A DNA stretch of 28,011 nucleotides from UBA10133 sp964348455 (GCA_964348455.1 CAYGCQ010000015.1:1-28011); one strand, 5' to 3'; counted from the stretch's first letter, positions 7,935-15,606 are shown. Notes: a model not told the origin generated them from the letters alone. A program made the numbers and translations.

Positions 7935-8162
7935 ATGACTGTTGAAGAAAAGAAAAAATTGCAGATTGCCCTTAGAAGAATCCAGGGACAAGTTGGGGGA
8001 ATCGAAAAGATGATTGATCAGGATAAAAAATGTGAGGCTGTTGTGACTCAAGTAGTAGCTTCCATGAGTTCACTAAAAAGTGTGGCAAAGGCTCTTTTAG
8101 CAGACGCTGTGGACAGTTGCAATAAAGAAGAATATGCTAAATTATTGAAAAGATTTTTATAA
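7935..8162 (+). CDS. CsoR family repressor, CstR-like (Cys-only)
   Basis: The 75-residue all-helical protein has the CsoR/RcnR/CstR signature LRRIQGQVGGIEKMI near its N-terminus and the following helix with a Cys and TQ. The family forms tetramers that leave DNA on binding Cu(I), Ni/Co, formaldehyde or reactive sulfur. Sensor residues are Cys33 and Cys62, 29 apart, exactly the spacing of the two cysteines of CsoR and CstR. The copper-ligand His (four residues before the second Cys) is Ala58, and the protein has no His at all. That is the CstR pattern, which senses persulfides and polysulfides through the two cysteines, rather than the copper pattern. The promoter upstream carries a matching operator. 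The thioredoxin and thioredoxin reductase genes follow, which fits a thiol or sulfur stress role. Confidence 0.88.
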   Translation: MTVEEKKKLQIALRRIQGQVGGIEKMIDQDKKCEAVVTQVVASMSSLKSVAKALLADAVDSCNKEEYAKLLKRFL

Positions 8163-8193
8163 GAGCTTACTCGTCTTGCGCTTCCTCTTATAA
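8157..8193 (+). terminator. Hairpin overlapping the repressor stop codon
   Basis: TTATAAGAG (8157-8165) and CTCTTATAA (8185-8193) form a perfect 9-bp stem with a 19-nt loop. It includes the stop codon. There is no T-run after it, so it may act in mRNA stability or partial termination before trxA. Confidence 0.4.
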
Positions 8194-8199
8194 TCCGTT

Positions 8200-8221
8200 G
8201 TAATACACTACGCTTTATTAC
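8200..8221. repeat. Short inverted repeat before trxA
   Basis: GTAATA (8200-8205) and TATTAC (8216-8221) are separated by 10 nt, roughly one helical turn between arms, upstream of a possible TATTAT box at 8230-8235. It could be a binding site for a regulator of trxA, but nothing else supports this. Confidence 0.25.
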
Positions 8222-8265
8222 GATCATAGTATTATAAAAATTAATATTTATTAAAAATAAAAAAT

Positions 8266-8589
8266 ATGGCTGTACAAAAATTTACAGATCAAAGTTTCAA
8301 TGAAGAGGTACTAAAATCAGAGATGCCGGTGTTGGTAGACTTTTATGCCGACTGGTGTGGCCCCTGCCGATTGGTATCACCCATTGTTGATGAGTTGGCT
8401 GGAACTTATGAGGGAAAAATTAATGTAGGTAAAGTAGACATAGACGCTAACTCTAAAGTAGCTAGTGATTACGGGGTGATGAGTATCCCTACAGTAATCC
8501 TTTTTCTAAAAGGGAAAGAAGTGGCGAGACAGGTTGGTTTCGGTGGTAAAGATGCCTACATTCAGATGATAGATAAAGTTATTAAATAA
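8266..8589 (+). CDS. trxA: Thioredoxin
   Basis: The 107-residue protein is a standard single-domain thioredoxin with the active site WCGPC (Cys31 and Cys34), the preceding LVDFYADW strand, and the cis-proline loop YGVMSIPTVILF. It reduces protein disulfides and persulfides in the cytosol and is recharged by thioredoxin reductase, whose gene lies 193 bp downstream on the same strand. The upstream gene is a CstR-like repressor. The start ATG at 8266 has an AT-rich leader without a Shine-Dalgarno sequence. The gap to trxB is filled by a palindromic repeat. Confidence 0.95.
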   Translation: MAVQKFTDQSFNEEVLKSEMPVLVDFYADWCGPCRLVSPIVDELAGTYEGKINVGKVDIDANSKVASDYGVMSIPTVILFLKGKEVARQVGFGGKDAYIQMIDKVIK

Positions 8590-8594
8590 TAGAT

Positions 8595-8771
8595 AGCAAC
8601 TAAACTATCCTGTCGCACTTATCCATTTTGAAAAACGGCATGCCATTTTGCCAGCGCAAAATGCAGCCTGTCTATCAGCGAAAAATCCTTTGCATTGCTC
8701 AGGAACCTTGCTTTTTCGCTTTGCGCGATCTTTTCAAAATTGGATAACTGCTTCGGATACTACTTGTTGCT
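8595..8771. repeat. Long palindromic repeat element, copy 1
   Basis: A 114-bp core (8626-8739) is nearly identical to 19678-19791. The core is bounded by TTTTGAAAA and TTTTCAAAA and holds further nested helices: GCGCAAA with TTTGCGC, AGCGAAAAA with TTTTTCGCT, TCCT with AGGA. The complementarity continues outside the core in sequence special to this copy: TTATCCA with TGGATAA, then TATCC with GGATA, and AGCAAC (8595-8600) with GTTGCT (8766-8771). The whole gap between trxA and trxB can fold into one long hairpin. No protein is encoded. Confidence 0.8.
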
Positions 8772-8782
8772 GAAATAATAAA

Positions 8783-9754
8783 ATGATAGAAGATAAAATG
8801 TGGGATGTTGTAATAATAGGTGGTGGACCAAGTGGGTACACATCTGCGCTGTATCTAGCTAGGGCAACCCTGACGGTGTTGGTTCTGGCAGGGATAAAAG
8901 CGGGAGGGCAACTTATGAACACGACGATGGTTGAGAATTTTCCTGGTTTCGCAGATGGCATAATGGGACCCGACTTAATGCAAAATATGGAGGCTCAAGC
9001 CAAAAGATTTGGAGCTGAGATTCGATACGAAGATGTAACAAAAGTGGATCTTGCCGGTGATGTAAAAAAAATATGGGTAGGTGATATTGAAATTACTGCA
9101 AAGACCGTGGTGATTTCAACAGGAGCGTCGGCAAAAATGCTGGGGCTGGGAGAAGAAAAGTTCATGGGCCGTGGTGTGAGTACATGTGCTGTCTGTGATG
9201 CGGCTTTCTTTAAAGATAAAGTAACAGTCGTGGTAGGGGGAGGAGATGCAGCCATGGAAGATGCTTTGGCCTTAACCAAATACGCTAAAGATGTGATTTT
9301 GGTGCACAGGAGAGGTGAACTTAAAGCCAGTAAGATTATGCAAGACAGAGTTTTGGTAAATCAAAAAATCAAAGTAATCTGGAAAAGCGAGGTAGTGGAA
9401 GTGAGTGGTGAGGAGAAGCTTGAAGGTATAAAAATTAAGAATGTCGAGTCAAATGAAATAATAGAGATGCAAGTAGACGGGCTGTTTTTGGCAATTGGAC
9501 ATTATCCTGCAACAGAGTTATTTAAGGGGCAGGTTGATTTGGATGAAAAAGGATTTTTGAAGACAGGAATAACCTCAGGTGACGAAAAAGTTTGGCTTGA
9601 AGGATATCCAACGATGACATCTATGCATGGAGTCTTTGGTTGTGGAGATGTGGTCGACTTCAAATATAAGCAAGCAATCACGGCTGCGGGAATGGGATGT
9701 CAGTCTGCACTGGATGCAGAGAAGTTTTTGACGGGGAAGGTATCGGGGTGGTAG
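8783..9754 (+). CDS. trxB: Thioredoxin reductase (NADPH, FAD)
   Basis: The 323-residue flavoprotein has the FAD-binding GGGPSGYTSALYLARA near its N-terminus, the redox-active CAVC pair (Cys135, Cys138) followed by DAAFF, the NADPH-binding GGGDAAMEDALALTK with HRRGELKASK, and the C-terminal FAD block GVFGCGDVVD. It transfers electrons from NADPH to thioredoxin. The usual CATC is CAVC here, a common variant. The start at 8783 is taken; ATG 8798 (MWDVVIIGGG) is an equally good choice by family alignment. trxA lies upstream on the same strand, with the palindromic repeat between. The 3' end converges on the nagZ-like gene 45 bp away. Confidence 0.94.
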   Translation: MIEDKMWDVVIIGGGPSGYTSALYLARATLTVLVLAGIKAGGQLMNTTMVENFPGFADGIMGPDLMQNMEAQAKRFGAEIRYEDVTKVDLAGDVKKIWVGDIEITAKTVVISTGASAKMLGLGEEKFMGRGVSTCAVCDAAFFKDKVTVVVGGGDAAMEDALALTKYAKDVILVHRRGELKASKIMQDRVLVNQKIKVIWKSEVVEVSGEEKLEGIKIKNVESNEIIEMQVDGLFLAIGHYPATELFKGQVDLDEKGFLKTGITSGDEKVWLEGYPTMTSMHGVFGCGDVVDFKYKQAITAAGMGCQSALDAEKFLTGKVSGW

Positions 9755-9799
9755 CCTGGGTTTTTTGACAGAATGTCATCAGTAATTTTATTTATATTA

Positions 9800-10867
9800 T
9801 TATTGAAAAGTACTTTTGACTTTGAGGATGCGGGTGACGGATTGGTCTAATTTGTTTTGATCGAGAGTGCCGTCTTGATAGGCGGTGATTATTTTTTGAA
9901 ATAATGGTTTTTCGGGAAGTCCTTGAATGATAAGCATGTCTTCACCGGCTTTGAGAGCTTCGATAGCTGCATTTTCTTGGGGCAAACCGATACCTTTCAT
10001 GGAAAGTGAATCGGTCATAAATATAAGATCATTCCCATTTGGTAGAGCTGTTCTAAGTTTTTCGACAATGATTGGACTGATACTGGCCGGTTTGGAGTCT
10101 AATTCAGGGATTGAGATGTGACCAATCATCACAATTTTGGCACCGTTGTTAATCGTGTCGATAAAGGGCACAAGGTCAAAGTTTTTTATTTCGTCCCAAC
10201 TATAGTCGAGAGATCCTACATTTTTGTGAGTATCCACATCGACTCGCCCATGACCAGGGAGATGCTTGATGACACCAACTATTCCTTGGGCTTGAAGTGC
10301 TTTTAGATACTCAGTGGCTTTGACTCCATCGATTGTGGGGTCATCGGCGAAAGAACGACTTTCGATAACCGGATTGTTCTTGGTAATATCTACGACAGGA
10401 GCGAGGTCGACATCAAAATCTAAATCTTTTAACGTTCGTCCATGTTGCTCGCCCCAGTAGGAAACAGTTCCTTCTTCTGCCATTTTTCGAGGTGAAGGTG
10501 AGTCGTCTTTGATTCTTGAAACTCTTCCACCTTCTTGGTCTACCATGATCCAGCTAAGATTGTCTTCTTGGTGAATGGCTTGGTTGTTTTGAAATATTTC
10601 ATTTTCACTTAAACCTTCGGTGTTACCTTTTGAATAAATGATGTTTCCACAACTTTTGAGTACTTCTAATGCTTGGCCTTCATTTTTACCAGAGAAACTA
10701 CAAATTAGGGTTTGTCGGATTTTCTCTTCAAGTCTCATTCGGGAAACTTTCTCCGCAACAGGATCTACGGGAACTATTTTTGGGGTCAGATTCAAAAAAG
10801 CTGGGGTGGCGCTAGAGAAGAAAATATTGGAGAATATCGTGAGGATTATTACTAATGGTTGGGGCAT
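9800..10867 (-). CDS. GH3 beta-N-acetylhexosaminidase, NagZ-like, secreted
   Basis: The 355-residue protein starts with a hydrophobic signal-like segment (LVIILTIFSNIFFSSATPAF), so it is probably exported or anchored. It then shows the GH3 NagZ pattern: MVDQEGGRVSRI, IKHLPGHGRVDVDTH carrying the Asp/His dyad used as acid/base by NagZ enzymes, and IFMTDSLSMKGI carrying the nucleophile Asp. NagZ removes N-acetylglucosamine from peptidoglycan fragments. E. coli NagZ is cytosolic; Gram-positive relatives are secreted, as here. A minus-strand TATCAT box lies 7 nt before the ATG. The gene is divergent from the argS T-box leader. Confidence 0.86.
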   Translation of the reverse strand: MPQPLVIILTIFSNIFFSSATPAFLNLTPKIVPVDPVAEKVSRMRLEEKIRQTLICSFSGKNEGQALEVLKSCGNIIYSKGNTEGLSENEIFQNNQAIHQEDNLSWIMVDQEGGRVSRIKDDSPSPRKMAEEGTVSYWGEQHGRTLKDLDFDVDLAPVVDITKNNPVIESRSFADDPTIDGVKATEYLKALQAQGIVGVIKHLPGHGRVDVDTHKNVGSLDYSWDEIKNFDLVPFIDTINNGAKIVMIGHISIPELDSKPASISPIIVEKLRTALPNGNDLIFMTDSLSMKGIGLPQENAAIEALKAGEDMLIIQGLPEKPLFQKIITAYQDGTLDQNKLDQSVTRILKVKSTFQ

Positions 10868-10901
10868 CTGAATAATGATACAGGAATGTTGCCTTGGTGG
10901 G

Positions 10902-10909
10902 TGTAAAAT
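10902..10909 (+). promoter_or_regulatory. -10 promoter of the argS T-box transcript
   Basis: TGTAAAAT with TAAAAT at 10904-10909. A start 6-7 nt downstream, near 10916, coincides with the first base of the Stem I helix of the T-box. The same TGTAAAAT occurs at 17657 and 26537. Confidence 0.5.
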
Positions 10910-10915
10910 AATAAC

Positions 10916-11070
10916 AGCTGTGAAGAGAGTCGCGTCTCTGAGCTAGCGGAGGAAATGCCGCCGGGGTAGCCCGTGATAGCACAAAGAGTTAAAGACTGGG
11001 TGGTACCGTCGAAAGACCCCTGACTTGAGTTAAGATAGTTTATCTTGATTTAAGTGAGGGGTGATTTTTA
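10916..11070 (+). ncRNA. T-box riboswitch, argS leader (ultrashort Stem I)
   Basis: The leader binds uncharged tRNA-Arg and then allows read-through into argS. The T-box sequence is TGGTACC (11001-11007) in GGGTGGTACCGTC; its bulge is followed by GTC-GAAA-GAC and flanked by GGG and CCC, giving the antiterminator. The competing terminator is a 22-bp stem (11016-11037 with 11041-11062, one mismatch and three G-U pairs) followed by ATTTTTA. Stem I is tiny: AGCT (10916-10919) with AGCT (10941-10944), an internal GUGA, AGAGA (10924-10928) with TCTCT (10935-10939), and a loop GTCGCG that offers the Arg codon CGC (10931-10933) followed by a purine. Helices GCGG/CCGC and CGGG/CCCG follow. Only about 85 nt lie before the T-box, too short for a canonical Stem I. 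Confidence 0.88.
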
Positions 11071-11089
11071 TTAGGTATCCATTTATATA

Positions 11090-11115
11090 GATTCCCGATC
11101 AGGTCGGGGATGACA
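11090..11115. repeat. REP-like short palindrome
   Basis: ATTCCCGATCAGGTCGGGGA (11091-11110) contains CCCGA and TCGGG arms and continues into TGACA. It resembles a class of short dispersed palindromes common in many bacterial genomes. It lies between the argS terminator and the argS start. Confidence 0.35.
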
Positions 11116-11121
11116 ACTAAT

Positions 11122-12837
11122 ATGAAGATTAAAGAAATAATATATAAAGCGATTGAGGAGATTTTTGAGTCCAAGAACTTTTCCGTAGATCATCCCGGTG
11201 ATGAAAAAATGGGAGATTATGCCACTAACATCGCGATGGTAATGGCCAAGTCTTTGGGTAAGAATCCAAGAGAATTGGCGAAAGAGGTCGTAGAGAAGCT
11301 GAGTCAAAACGGTAGACTGGTTGAGATTGTTGATCGAGTGGAAATAGCAGGTCCTGGGTTTATAAACTTTTGGGTTAAAGATGAAGTCTTGATTAATGGA
11401 CTTATTGAGATGTCCAGAAAAGGTAGTCACTGTGCTGATAGTGAATTTATGAGTGGGAAAAAAGTGTTAGTAGAGTATTCAGCACCAAATATTGCTAAAA
11501 GATTCTCTGTCGGACACTTGCGATCCACCATAATTGGACAGGCATTATTTAACCTTTATGTACATAGTGGCGCCGAGGTAACCAATGACAATCACTTGGG
11601 CGATTGGGGAACACAGTTTGGCATGATCATTGCCGCAGTGGAAGAGAATGGGCTCGATGTTTCAAAAATGACAGTGCCGGACCTTGAAACTCTTTATGTC
11701 GAATTTAATAAGAGAATTGAGGAAAGTCCCGAGTTAAAAGATAAGGCAAGAGAAGCTTTTGCCAGACTAGAAAGGGGAGATGAGTCGGCCAGAAAAATTT
11801 GGAAAGACTGTATCACCGTGTCTATGAAGGAATTTGATCAAATCTATGAAAAATTAGGAGTTACGTTTGTACATGAATACGGAGAAAGCGACTATGAAAA
11901 AATGATGCCCCCAATTATAGAAGAAGCACTTGAAAGCGGAGTGGCTGTGAAAGGTGATCGGGGTGCACTGATCGTAAAATTTGAAAAAGAGGGGAGGGAG
12001 TATCTGCCTCCGGCAATGTTGCTAAAAAGTGACGGAACAACAACTTATTTTACTAGAGACTTGGCGACCGTAAGGAAAAGGTTAGATGACAAAGACCTGA
12101 AGTCGGACCTTTATATTTATGAAGTAGGAGCAGAACAAACACTGCATTTTAGACAAGTTTTTGAAGCTTGTCGGCTACTTTGGGAAGATGCTAGGAAGGT
12201 GGAACTAAAACATGTGGCTCATGGGATGATGACCTTACCCGAAGGAAAGATGAGTACCAGAAAAGGAAGAACTGTCAAACTTGAAGAATTATTGGATAGG
12301 GCGGGGGATGAGGCGAGAAAGATAGCTAAAAAACGGGTTGCTTTGGATGTTTCTGAAAAAATTGGTTTGGGAGCTGTTAAATATAATGAGCTTAGAAGAT
12401 CTCCTGAGTCTGACTATGTATTCCGATGGGAGGAAGCTTTGAGCATGGAGGGGAATAGTGGTCCGTATTTACAATATGTATATGTAAGAACTAAGGGGAT
12501 TTTGAAAAAAACTCACGGAATTAAGAATTCAAGAGCTTTTGATACTTTGAACCTGAAAGACCAAAAGTTGAATGAGGATGAGAAAATGTTGGCCAAGTGG
12601 CTTGTACTGAGAATTGGAGAAGGGGAGATGGTTGAGTCGGCAGCAAAAAACTATGCTCCGCACTTGGTTTGCCAAACGCTGTTTGAACTGGCTCAAAAGT
12701 TTAATGGATTTTATGACAGAAATAGGGTGATTGGCGTTCCTGAAGAAAATATTAGACTGCTACTGGTAGCTGTTACTGGGTCGGCGATTAAGAGCGGGCT
12801 AGAACTTTTGGGAATCGAGACTGTGGAAAAGATGTAG
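11122..12837 (+). CDS. argS: Arginyl-tRNA synthetase
   Basis: Class I synthetase that charges tRNA-Arg. The N-terminal additional domain (residues about 1-95) is followed by the HIGH-type motif SVGHLRS in SAPNIAKRFSVGHLRS, the LGDWGTQFG block characteristic of ArgRS, the KMSKS equivalent KMSTRKGRTVKL, and the C-terminal helical anticodon-binding DALR domain. It is 571 residues, a normal length. I prefer ATG 11122 (MKIKEII) over ATG 11110: the earlier ATG lies in a palindromic repeat, and GGGGA at 11106-11110 is at a usable distance from 11122. The T-box leader upstream makes expression depend on uncharged tRNA-Arg. Confidence 0.95.
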   Translation: MKIKEIIYKAIEEIFESKNFSVDHPGDEKMGDYATNIAMVMAKSLGKNPRELAKEVVEKLSQNGRLVEIVDRVEIAGPGFINFWVKDEVLINGLIEMSRKGSHCADSEFMSGKKVLVEYSAPNIAKRFSVGHLRSTIIGQALFNLYVHSGAEVTNDNHLGDWGTQFGMIIAAVEENGLDVSKMTVPDLETLYVEFNKRIEESPELKDKAREAFARLERGDESARKIWKDCITVSMKEFDQIYEKLGVTFVHEYGESDYEKMMPPIIEEALESGVAVKGDRGALIVKFEKEGREYLPPAMLLKSDGTTTYFTRDLATVRKRLDDKDLKSDLYIYEVGAEQTLHFRQVFEACRLLWEDARKVELKHVAHGMMTLPEGKMSTRKGRTVKLEELLDRAGDEARKIAKKRVALDVSEKIGLGAVKYNELRRSPESDYVFRWEEALSMEGNSGPYLQYVYVRTKGILKKTHGIKNSRAFDTLNLKDQKLNEDEKMLAKWLVLRIGEGEMVESAAKNYAPHLVCQTLFELAQKFNGFYDRNRVIGVPEENIRLLLVAVTGSAIKSGLELLGIETVEKM

Positions 12838-12893
12838 ACAAGAAACTGGGGGTGATAGGGTTTGGCCAGTACCCTCCTAAGAATTAGTAAAAT

Positions 12894-12920
12894 AAAAAAA
12901 CCGCACCTGTTTAGGTGCGG
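12894..12920 (-). terminator. Intrinsic terminator after the 120-aa gene
   Basis: CCGCACCT-GTTT-AGGTGCGG (12901-12920) is a perfect 8-bp stem. On the minus strand it is followed by seven T. It lies 8 bp past the stop of the minus-strand gene; on the plus strand it could also help to end argS transcripts. Confidence 0.8.
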
Positions 12921-12928
12921 AAATTTAA

Positions 12929-13291
12929 TTAAATTAATTTCGATACTTCGCTTAGAGCGTGTAGGCAGAGCATCCCTGCGTCTTCTTCGTTGGCCGACAG
13001 GACAGTGACAATTACAATCTCATGAGGCGAGATGTTTATGCTGCCGGTGCTGGTGTAGCCCTTGAATAGCCCTTTAGAGCCATCAACTTCGAATAGATGC
13101 TCTGGAAAAACTGGTACTGTGTACATACCGGGTCTATTTATGTAAACAAGACCACTTTCCACCTGACCTCCGGTCATGCAATTGGTATAGGAGTAGGTAA
13201 TGATGGAAGGTAGTTTCTGATTGTTTAATAGATGATTTGAAAAACGACTGAAGTGTGCCTGAATCCTACTAGATATCAAGATAAATCTCAT
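12929..13291 (-). CDS. Hypothetical protein, 120 aa
   Basis: The protein is soluble, without membrane segments or a motif I recognise. It alternates predicted strands and helices, for example PHEIVIVTVLSANEEDAGML near the end, and has three Cys (Cys38, Cys108 region). Unlike most genes here it has a strong Shine-Dalgarno, AGGAGG, 4 nt before the ATG, and a classical terminator directly after its stop, so it is a well-formed single-gene unit. It is divergent from lysS and convergent with argS. Function unknown. Confidence 0.7.
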   Translation of the reverse strand: MRFILISSRIQAHFSRFSNHLLNNQKLPSIITYSYTNCMTGGQVESGLVYINRPGMYTVPVFPEHLFEVDGSKGLFKGYTSTGSINISPHEIVIVTVLSANEEDAGMLCLHALSEVSKLI

Positions 13292-13369
13292 TTGGCCTCC
13301 TGGTAAAGTTAATGTGTTTCTGCCCTATAGTTTATCATAGATTTGGTGGAGGTCAAGAAAGGGGTGAAA

Positions 13370-13378
13370 TGTTAGAAT
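13370..13378 (+). promoter_or_regulatory. Extended -10 promoter of lysS
   Basis: TGTTAGAAT ends 7 nt before the ATG at 13386, so the mRNA is probably leaderless. There is no Shine-Dalgarno sequence before the ATG. Confidence 0.5.
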
Positions 13379-13385
13379 TAAAGCT

Positions 13386-14861
13386 ATGGCAAGTAGATTG
13401 GAAGAAATACTTAAGGAGAGAGAAAAAAAGATAGAAACCCTCAAACTGATGGGTATTGATTTGTATCCGGCCAGGTCTGAAAAAGAGGCCGAAAATTTGG
13501 ATGTAGTGAATAATTTTGAGAAATATGAAGGAAAAGAGTTGGTCTTGGCCGGAAGAATCATGGCGTGGAGAGAACACGGGAAACTAATTTTTGGCCAAAT
13601 TCAAGATCAAACAGGGAGAATCCAGCTTTTTATCCGAGAAGACATGATGGGTCCTACTGACAAAGAGAAGCAGTCACTTGGATTTGAAGATCTTGAGCTT
13701 TTGGATATCGGTGACATAATTCAAGCCTTTGGGATAGTAGTAAAAACCAGAACGGGAGAAGTTTCTATCCAAGTTAAAGAAATAAAGCTGCTTACCAAGG
13801 CTCGTCTACCATTACCGGATAAGTGGGCGGGGATAGTGGATCCTGATGAAGCTTTTCGCAAGAGATATCTGGACCTGATGATGGATCAAACCAAGATGAG
13901 GCGTTTCGAGAGAAAAGCGAAGTTTTGGGAAGTAACCAGAATCTACCTAAAGGATAAAGGGTTTATCGAAGTGGAAACACCTGTATTGGAAAGTGTGACC
14001 GGTGGAGCCGATGCCAAACCGTTTGTAACTCATATGAATGCAATTGATCAAGATTTTTATCTTAGAATCTCGACTGAGTTGTACCAAAAAAGATTAATTG
14101 GGGCAGGATTTGAAAAAATCTACACGATTGGCCCAAACTTCCGAAATGAAGGAATGGATGACGAGCATCTACCTGAGTATTATCAATGCGAGTGGTATTG
14201 GGCTTATGCAGACTACAGAGACAATATGGAGTTGGTTAAGGATCTTTATCGATATATTGCAAAAGAAGTCTACGGAAAAACTAAGTTTGTGAGTAGGGGG
14301 ATGGAGTATGACCTGGCCGATGAGTGGACTGAGATTGATTATGTGGAAATAATTAAGGAAAAACTGGGCATTGATATCTTTAAGTCGACTGAAGCCGAAA
14401 TGCTTGCTGTAATTAAAAAAGCTGGTGTAGTGCTGACTGGAGCAATAAACAGAAGCAGGTTGATAGATAACTGCTGGAAAGTAATAAGAAAAACAATTGC
14501 CGGCCCGGCGTACCTAATCAATGAACCAAAGTTTATGTCTCCTCTGGCCAAGAGTAAGCCTGAAAACCCGGAACTAACAGAAAGATTCCATGTGATTATT
14601 GCCGGAAGTGAACTGGGGAATGGATATACGGAGCTTAATGACCCAGAAGACCAGAAGGAAAGATTTGAAGAGCAGCAAGGACATCGTGAAGCCGGAGATG
14701 AAGAAGCTCAGATGCTCGACACTGACTTTGTCGAAATGTTGGAATACGGTATGCCACCGACATCTGGTTGGGGCCATTCTGAGAGACTTTTCTGGTTCCT
14801 GGAGGATATATCCGGAAGAGAAGGAGTATTGTTTCCGCCGTTAAGAGTTAAAAAAACTTAA
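13386..14861 (+). CDS. lysS: Lysyl-tRNA synthetase, class II
   Basis: Charges tRNA-Lys. The N-terminal OB-fold anticodon-binding domain (VLAGRIMAWREHGKLIFGQIQDQTGRIQ) is followed by the class II core: VETPVLESVTGGADAKPFVTH, LRISTELYQKRLIGAGFEKIYTIG, motif 2 NFRNEGMDDEHLPEYYQCEWYWAYADY, and motif 3 GMPPTSGWGHSERLFW with its Arg. At 491 residues the length is standard. Motifs 2 and 3 deviate from the usual forms (HNPEFT and GLGIDRL), which may be lineage-specific. It has an extended -10 promoter, and the next gene starts 3 nt after its stop. Confidence 0.92.
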   Translation: MASRLEEILKEREKKIETLKLMGIDLYPARSEKEAENLDVVNNFEKYEGKELVLAGRIMAWREHGKLIFGQIQDQTGRIQLFIREDMMGPTDKEKQSLGFEDLELLDIGDIIQAFGIVVKTRTGEVSIQVKEIKLLTKARLPLPDKWAGIVDPDEAFRKRYLDLMMDQTKMRRFERKAKFWEVTRIYLKDKGFIEVETPVLESVTGGADAKPFVTHMNAIDQDFYLRISTELYQKRLIGAGFEKIYTIGPNFRNEGMDDEHLPEYYQCEWYWAYADYRDNMELVKDLYRYIAKEVYGKTKFVSRGMEYDLADEWTEIDYVEIIKEKLGIDIFKSTEAEMLAVIKKAGVVLTGAINRSRLIDNCWKVIRKTIAGPAYLINEPKFMSPLAKSKPENPELTERFHVIIAGSELGNGYTELNDPEDQKERFEEQQGHREAGDEEAQMLDTDFVEMLEYGMPPTSGWGHSERLFWFLEDISGREGVLFPPLRVKKT

Positions 14862-14864
14862 ATA

Positions 14865-15581
14865 ATGCGTTCAGAAATTGAAATAATAGATAACGAACTC
14901 CAGAGAGAGCAGCGTAAATTGATGGAAAGATTTGAAGATTGGAAAACAGAACCGGTTGAGACTGGTGGTGACTATCACGAAAGAGCTTTGTATAAACTGA
15001 GAACTGAAATTGATGGAAAATTGAAATTTGAGGATATCTATCAGCTAGAGATTGTGCTCAGTTCAGGAGAGTTGCTCAGTGTTGATGATGAAACTTTGAA
15101 ACAAAAAATTAGGACTGAATTAGGTGGACAAAAAATATTAACGGTTGATGATATATATATTCCTAACCACATGAGAGATTTAAGTGGTGAATTGTATGTT
15201 TATTTGGAATCTGATGGAAAGATGAAAATCTATAAAAAAGGCGTGCATCGACCTGAGAGTGTGACTGAAATTGTTCCAGATCAAATCGACGAATTAAGAT
15301 GGAAGAGAAAAGGGAAAAAATGGACAGATGAAAAAATCGAAGATGGTGTTTCTCTGAGGAGTAGAAGCGAGTTGTTCTACGCGTTGGACTTGGCGGCGGA
15401 GTCAGACAAGGATGTTTTTCTAGTTGATGATTTTGGAGAAGAGTGGAAACTTTTAAAAGTCGAGGTTGACGAAGGACCTTCACTCACACTGGAGGAAGTT
15501 TCTCCCAAATACGGAGGTAAGCCAACCATAATGAGAGAGATGTTACACTATTTTGACGACATGAAGGTGACTATCAGATGA
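14865..15581 (+). CDS. Hypothetical protein in the lysS unit
   Basis: A 238-residue acidic, soluble protein without a motif I recognise. The N-terminal 40 residues look like a charged helix (IIDNELQREQRKLMERFEDWK); the rest seems mixed alpha/beta with repeated short strands (ELYVYLESDGKMKIYKK, DVFLVDDFGEEWKLLKVEV), perhaps a duplicated small fold. It starts 3 nt after the lysS stop, so it is very likely in the lysS transcript. The thrS T-box promoter lies 26 nt after its stop. Function unknown. Confidence 0.7.
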   Translation: MRSEIEIIDNELQREQRKLMERFEDWKTEPVETGGDYHERALYKLRTEIDGKLKFEDIYQLEIVLSSGELLSVDDETLKQKIRTELGGQKILTVDDIYIPNHMRDLSGELYVYLESDGKMKIYKKGVHRPESVTEIVPDQIDELRWKRKGKKWTDEKIEDGVSLRSRSELFYALDLAAESDKDVFLVDDFGEEWKLLKVEVDEGPSLTLEEVSPKYGGKPTIMREMLHYFDDMKVTIR

Positions 15582-15606
15582 TTATCTGAAAATATTGTTC
15601 ATATAG

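Noticed and set aside
8595..8771. Integron attC site
   Set aside because: The length and imperfect palindrome are similar, but no RYYYAAC/GTTRRRY core sites, integrase or cassette array are seen.
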